Assembly (NCBI GenBank): GCA_002347095.1
Contig: DDWZ01000011.1
Coordinates: forward strand, 208,547 to 272,546
Reading direction: 5' to 3'
Origin: Desulfobulbaceae bacterium UBA2273
GTDB lineage: Bacteria > Desulfobacterota > Desulfobulbia > Desulfobulbales > Desulfurivibrionaceae
Length of the DNA stretch: 64,000 nucleotides
Below, one piece after another: positions 60,147 to 64,000 of the stretch (the first letter of the stretch is position 1; the number at the start of each line of letters is the position of its first letter). The notes under the pieces were generated by a model. It saw only the letters and a list, made by a program, of their open reading frames with translations. It did not search any database and had not been told where the DNA came from. Position numbers and translations under genes: made by a program.

Positions 60147-61685
60147 TTAACCCTTTTTGCCGGCGCCGGTTTTCTTGGGCAAGGGCGCCGGAGATTTCTT
60201 TTTCGTTTCTTTCTTGACTGGAGACGGCGATTTTTTTCCCTTTGCCGGAGGGGAGGCAGCCTGTTTTTGTGATTTTTTCGTCGATTTTTTCTTTGTAAGG
60301 CTGCGGGGGTTTTTCTTCTTGCCGGCGGGAGGGCCGGAGGGTTCCACGCTCAAGGAAAGCAGGGGGATGCAGGCGACATTCCGGTCCAGGTGAAACGGTT
60401 CATCGCTCAGTTTGTAGTCGGTGGTTTGATAGGGGATTCTCAGATGTTGCCCCAGGGAGAGCCGCTCCTGCTCAAGATTGTTGGCCTTCAACAGGGTGGT
60501 TTTGCTCAGCTTGTATTTTTTGCGGATGGTGGTCAGGGTTTCCCCGCGTTTCACCACGTGCGTATTGAACTTGGTGACCGTGACCACGCGAACCTTGGGC
60601 AGATTCTCGATCACCGACTCCTTCGTGCCAGGCGGCACCCGCAACGGGTAATCCGCTTCGGAAGGCGGGGTGATGGCCTTGGACAGATGCCGGTTGAGGG
60701 CAAGAATTTCCTCATCGGGAAGATTGCAAGCCAGGGCGACCGCCTTGATCGGAGTTCCTCGGGGCACGCGGACAGTGTCGTATTCCAGCGGCTCGTCGTA
60801 ATCAATGTCGTCAAACCCGTACTTCTCCGGATCCTTGGCAATCATGATGGCGGCGATGAGCTGCGGGACATAGAGCTTTGTTTCCGAATGGATATACTGG
60901 CTCTGGGCGATCTCCCAAAAATCCTCGGTGTCGGACTGCTTCATGGCCCGTTTGATTCGTCCTTCTCCGGCATTGTATGCGGCCACAGCCAGATGCCACG
61001 AGTCAAACTGCTTGTAGAGGTTCGAGAGATAGGCGACCGCCGCTTTGGTCGATTTGACCGGATCCCGCCGTTCGTCAACATACTTGTTGACCTCCAGTCC
61101 GTAACTCTTGCCGGTGGCCCGCATGAACTGCCAGGTGCCCACCGCGCTGGCATGGGACGAAACCGTGGGGTTGAAGCCGCTTTCAATCATGGGAAGGTAG
61201 GCAAGATCCTCGGGTAGTCCGGCCAGGGAAAGCTCTTTTTTTATCATGGGCAGATAGCGGGACGAGCGGGCGAGCCATTTGGCAAAGGTCTTGCGATGAC
61301 GGTTCTGAAAATAATCCAGGTAATATTCCACCTGGTTATTCATGGCGAGGGGGAAATCGTAGGGTGCCGCCTCTTCTTCCGCGTCGAGCAAGGGAAGCGT
61401 CTCCCAGGCGCTGAGTTGTGATAGTTCCCGTATTTCCGGGCTTACCGCAAGGTTGAGCGCGTGAGGGTCCGCCTTCGCCAGGGGTGATTTTTCCTCCGGC
61501 GGGGGAGAATTTCTCTGTTTTTCGCGGCTGGGCATGGTTTCCACGGTACTCACGGCAGGGCCGTGATGCTCCAGCGGCGCACAGGCGGCGAAGCTCCCCA
61601 GAACCAGGACGGCAACGGTCAGGATGAGAAAATGTCTGGGCCAGAGAGGAAGTGTGACCCTGAAAATCCGTGAATGGGTATGCAA
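60147..61685 (-). CDS. mltD: Lytic murein transglycosylase, MltD-like, with LysM domain
   Basis: A 512-residue lipoprotein (lipobox FAAC, C35). The Slt-type lysozyme-like domain (about 145-300) has the catalytic E168 in PMIESGFNP, AVGTWQFM and LAVAAYNAGEGRI. One LysM domain follows (about 375-425, VVKRGETLTTIRKKYKLS). E. coli MltD has two LysM repeats. The C-terminal 70 residues are unusual: a Lys/Pro/Ser-rich basic tail (KKSTKKSQKQAASPPAKGKK and similar). The enzyme cleaves peptidoglycan at the inner face of the outer membrane. A TTG or ATG choice does not arise; the ATG begins a long N-terminal region before the lipobox. Confidence 0.92.
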   Translation of the reverse strand: MHTHSRIFRVTLPLWPRHFLILTVAVLVLGSFAACAPLEHHGPAVSTVETMPSREKQRNSPPPEEKSPLAKADPHALNLAVSPEIRELSQLSAWETLPLLDAEEEAAPYDFPLAMNNQVEYYLDYFQNRHRKTFAKWLARSSRYLPMIKKELSLAGLPEDLAYLPMIESGFNPTVSSHASAVGTWQFMRATGKSYGLEVNKYVDERRDPVKSTKAAVAYLSNLYKQFDSWHLAVAAYNAGEGRIKRAMKQSDTEDFWEIAQSQYIHSETKLYVPQLIAAIMIAKDPEKYGFDDIDYDEPLEYDTVRVPRGTPIKAVALACNLPDEEILALNRHLSKAITPPSEADYPLRVPPGTKESVIENLPKVRVVTVTKFNTHVVKRGETLTTIRKKYKLSKTTLLKANNLEQERLSLGQHLRIPYQTTDYKLSDEPFHLDRNVACIPLLSLSVEPSGPPAGKKKNPRSLTKKKSTKKSQKQAASPPAKGKKSPSPVKKETKKKSPAPLPKKTGAGKKG

Positions 61686-62243
61686 GCAGTGTTTCCCTGC
61701 GTGGTAAATTTTCAGGCGTCAACCAATCCGGTATGCCTGGGGGAAAATCATAGAGTGGCTCATGCAGACTGATCAAAAGAATGCTGGGTTTTCCCATCGG
61801 GAAATTCTTGCACTATACCAAAATAACGCTCCGCCACTTTTACAGGACAACCTCCTTTCCTGCAATCAAAAAACAGGACGTTGCGCCTTTGTTGCCGCTA
61901 TTTATATATTTATTTCAGCAAGTTAAGTCGTGTTCGATTTTGGGTGGAGCAGGGGGGCGCTTCTCGCGTCAACATGGATTTCGTTTCCGTGGAAGCGGAG
62001 TTTGCTCATTTTCAGGAAAACTCCGCTGCGAGATTTTTAATCAACCGTTATGGTGGGAAAAGAGGGGCGACATGTTGGCGCCCTTTGGCTCCATTGCGTG
62101 GCGTGGCAAGAAAAAACTTGCAATATTCATTGATGTTTGAGCAGGATGGAAGCATAATATGATACTGTTTCCCTGCTTTCTGGGGAAGCGGACGCTGTTT
62201 CCTGTGGGTCGTTGATTTTTTTCGTTTTGCAAGGAGTGCATGT
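61686..62243. other. Intergenic region before cheA
   Basis: A 558-bp divergent gap. A hairpin GCGGAGTTT/AAACTCCGC (61995-62003, 62018-62026) is followed by a short T-rich stretch. The cheA ribosome site AAGGAG is at 62231-62236. Frames here are short and lack ribosome sites. A TGGCA...TTGC pair at 62104-62121 has the wrong spacing for sigma-54. Confidence 0.55.
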
Positions 62244-64000
62244 ATGGCAGATGGTCATAAACCATTGTCGGATCTTCTCGATGAAATGGCCTTGAAGATT
62301 CTGATGATTGAACCGGGTGACCTTTCCATTGTGGGAGAGTTGCTTGACCTGATAGAACAGTTGTTGCCAGGGCGCGCAGCCGCGGATACGCCGGTGGTTA
62401 TCCAGCGAATGGCTACCGCGTTCAAGGGCGCTCTTGAAAAATTTATCATGGGCGAGCTGGCCGACTCCGCGGAAAACTATGAGTATCTCGGTCAGTGCAT
62501 CACCGAAATGCAGGAATCTGCCCGAAAAGAGGGACATCCCGGCGAAAATATTCTTGCCCAATTCTGCGATAACATGAAAAAAATCGGCCTTGCCGTGGAT
62601 CCCTCCTCGCTTTTGGGCGGCACAGACGCGGCTTTTGCCGGGAAAGGTGATGAGGAAGACGGGCTTCAGGCCGAGGAAGAATGCCTTGTCGCCGCACCTC
62701 CGCACGATTCCGGTCCGGCGCAACCCTCTGGGGGCGGCGGGCCGGGTCAGGAGGCAATTCCCGACTTCCTGCAAGACACGGACCTGCTTGCCGGGTTCAT
62801 CGAGGAAGCCTTTGAGCATCTTGAATCCATCGAAGTCAACGTGCTCGAACTGGAGCAGAGTCCGGATGACCAGGATATCATTAATAATATCTTCCGGCCG
62901 TTCCATACGATCAAGGGTGTCTCCGGCTTTCTTAACCTGAAAACCATCAACAGGCTTGCCCATGCCACGGAAAATCTGCTGGATGATGTGCGCAATGGCA
63001 AGCGGCCCATGGATTCCGCGGTTATCGACATCGTCCTGACCGTCGGTGACGCGCTGAAATCCATGGTTGAAGACATCAAGGATGTCTTGCAGAATGGGCC
63101 GGCCAATTACAAGGATATCGATATCAGCGGTTTTCTGGTTAATATTACCCAGTTGCAAGAGGGAGGGGCTGAAGCCCCGCCGGTTGAACAGATCTCTGCT
63201 CCAGAGCCGGTTTCCCAACCGGAGGTTTTCGATGCCGAGGAAGAGCCTGAACCTCCCGCCGTCGAGGAGGAAGCCCCCGTTGCTCCGGCCAGGCCGGCCA
63301 CCGTTCGGGGGGGCGTCCAGCCTGCCTCCGTTTCGAGGGTTGCCCCCCCGGCGAGTCCAGCCGCCCGCGCTTCTGCTGATTCTGCCCCGAAGAAAATCGG
63401 CGCCTCCATCAAGGTGGACGTGGAAAAACTCGATGCCTTGGTGAATGCGGTGGGGGAGCTGGTGATCATGCAATCGCTGGTTCGCCAGAACAAGCTCGTT
63501 TCCCGGATCGCCGACCCCAAGCTTACCAAGGATTTTTCCCAACTGACCCGGATCACCTCCGAGCTGCAGCGCACGGCCATGTCCATGCGCATGGTTCCCA
63601 TCAAGCAAACCTTTGACAAAATGATTCGGTTGGTCCGGGATCTTTCTAAAAAATCAGGGAAAAAGGTTGACCTGATCATGGAAGGCGCCGACACCGAGAT
63701 TGACCGTAACATGGTGGACTCGATCTATGATCCGCTTGTCCACATGATGCGAAACTCCGTGGACCATGGCATCTCTCCCCCGGCCGACCGGGCGCAGTTC
63801 GGCAAGCCGGAAACCGGCACCGTCTATCTCCGCGCCTACCAGAAGGGCGGCAGCATGATGATCGAGATCGAGGACGATGGCGAGGGCCTCAACACCAAGA
63901 AAATCAGGAAAAAAGCCATTGAACGCGGATTGATCAGTGAATCCGATGCCCTGTCTGATTTTGAATTGAACAACCTTATTGTCCCCGCTTGGGAGGGTTA
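62244..64000 (+). CDS. cheA: Chemotaxis histidine kinase CheA, 5' part
   Basis: 585 codons are present; the frame is open at the right edge. CheA phosphorylates CheY in the chemotaxis pathway. The HPt domain (about 183-290) has H221 in FRPFHTIKGVSGFL. A Pro/Ala-rich linker (about 300-390) leads to the dimerisation domain (SIKVDVEKLDALVNAVGELVIMQSLV) and the ATPase domain with the N-box HMMRNSVDHGI. About 180 residues precede the HPt domain; they are not a recognised P1 and include LLDLIEQLLPGRAA and an acidic Gly-rich linker. AAGGAG lies seven bases upstream of the ATG. A large antisense frame here is a shadow. Confidence 0.95.
   Translation, partial: MADGHKPLSDLLDEMALKILMIEPGDLSIVGELLDLIEQLLPGRAAADTPVVIQRMATAFKGALEKFIMGELADSAENYEYLGQCITEMQESARKEGHPGENILAQFCDNMKKIGLAVDPSSLLGGTDAAFAGKGDEEDGLQAEEECLVAAPPHDSGPAQPSGGGGPGQEAIPDFLQDTDLLAGFIEEAFEHLESIEVNVLELEQSPDDQDIINNIFRPFHTIKGVSGFLNLKTINRLAHATENLLDDVRNGKRPMDSAVIDIVLTVGDALKSMVEDIKDVLQNGPANYKDIDISGFLVNITQLQEGGAEAPPVEQISAPEPVSQPEVFDAEEEPEPPAVEEEAPVAPARPATVRGGVQPASVSRVAPPASPAARASADSAPKKIGASIKVDVEKLDALVNAVGELVIMQSLVRQNKLVSRIADPKLTKDFSQLTRITSELQRTAMSMRMVPIKQTFDKMIRLVRDLSKKSGKKVDLIMEGADTEIDRNMVDSIYDPLVHMMRNSVDHGISPPADRAQFGKPETGTVYLRAYQKGGSMMIEIEDDGEGLNTKKIRKKAIERGLISESDALSDFELNNLIVPAWEG

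Noticed and set aside
62104..62121. TGGCA and TTGC pair upstream of cheA
   Set aside because: The GG-to-GC spacing is 13 bases, not 10, so it does not fit a sigma-54 promoter.
61881..62162. 93-codon plus-strand frame before cheA
   Set aside because: No ribosome site, no recognisable motif and it runs through a hairpin; treated as non-coding.
62127..63608. 493-codon open frame on the minus strand
   Set aside because: It lies antisense to cheA, whose HPt, dimerisation and ATPase motifs are unambiguous; the antisense frame has no recognisable domain and no ribosome site.

Overview
The window looks like the chromosome of a motile, Gram-negative, mostly GC-rich bacterium of the Desulfobacterota (a Desulfobulbales-like sulfate reducer or relative is my best guess). 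This is inferred from the gene set: a flagellar export cluster with FlhF, FlhG and FliA, sigma-54 promoters, the GlnD/PII system with a type III glutamine synthetase, lipoproteins and a Tat system. No rRNA, tRNA or CRISPR array was found.

Layout. 1-8.1 kb (+): the end of pnp, an M16 protease, dut, a metallo-beta-lactamase hydrolase, a cobamide-remodelling and nucleotide-loop block (cbiR-cobT-cobS) and two exported proteins of unknown function. 8.2-14.9 kb (-): a nitrogen-assimilation block, amt-glnB-glnD-glnA, with a sigma-54 promoter before amt. 15.0-27.3 kb (-): a flagellar block, fliLMNOPQR-flhBAFG-fliA, then cheY and a FliL-like membrane protein, with a sigma-54 promoter before fliL. 27.6-38.3 kb: housekeeping genes (DUF362 protein, FabL-type reductase, Maf, EAL-HDOD protein, glyS, folE2, a receiver protein, galT, a DksA/TraR-like protein, moaC, dnaJ, rpoZ). 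38.4-41.1 kb (+): four envelope genes including two FlgO-domain proteins behind a third sigma-54 promoter. 41.2-46.7 kb (-): an accessory carbohydrate region (endonuclease/phosphatase-fold enzyme, GH5, degenerate ABC protein, GH30). 46.8-51.6 kb: amn, purA, tatBC and a Gfo/Idh/MocA oxidoreductase. 51.7-54.7 kb (-): an AT-rich accessory island with two membrane proteins and a PD-(D/E)XK-like DUF6602 protein, followed by a RelE-type toxin-antitoxin pair. 54.8-61.7 kb: a HisH-HisF fusion of eukaryotic HIS7 type, a tiny lysine-rich protein, a radical SAM/deaminase pair, an SDR lacking the usual lysine and an MltD-like transglycosylase. 62.2 kb to the end (+): the first 585 codons of a cheA gene that runs off the window.

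The most distinctive structural feature is the density of intergenic palindromic repeats. At least seven families occupy gaps between genes. One is a 106-bp element present three times with apparent base-pair covariation. Another is a miniature inverted-repeat transposable element (MITE) with a perfect 9-bp target duplication. Several abut or supply start or stop codons. Three -24/-12 promoters tie ammonium uptake, flagellar export and the FlgO-like lipoproteins to sigma-54. The most notable single gene is the HIS7-like fusion. The best candidate for an undescribed accessory system is the AT-rich island at 51.75-54.04 kb.
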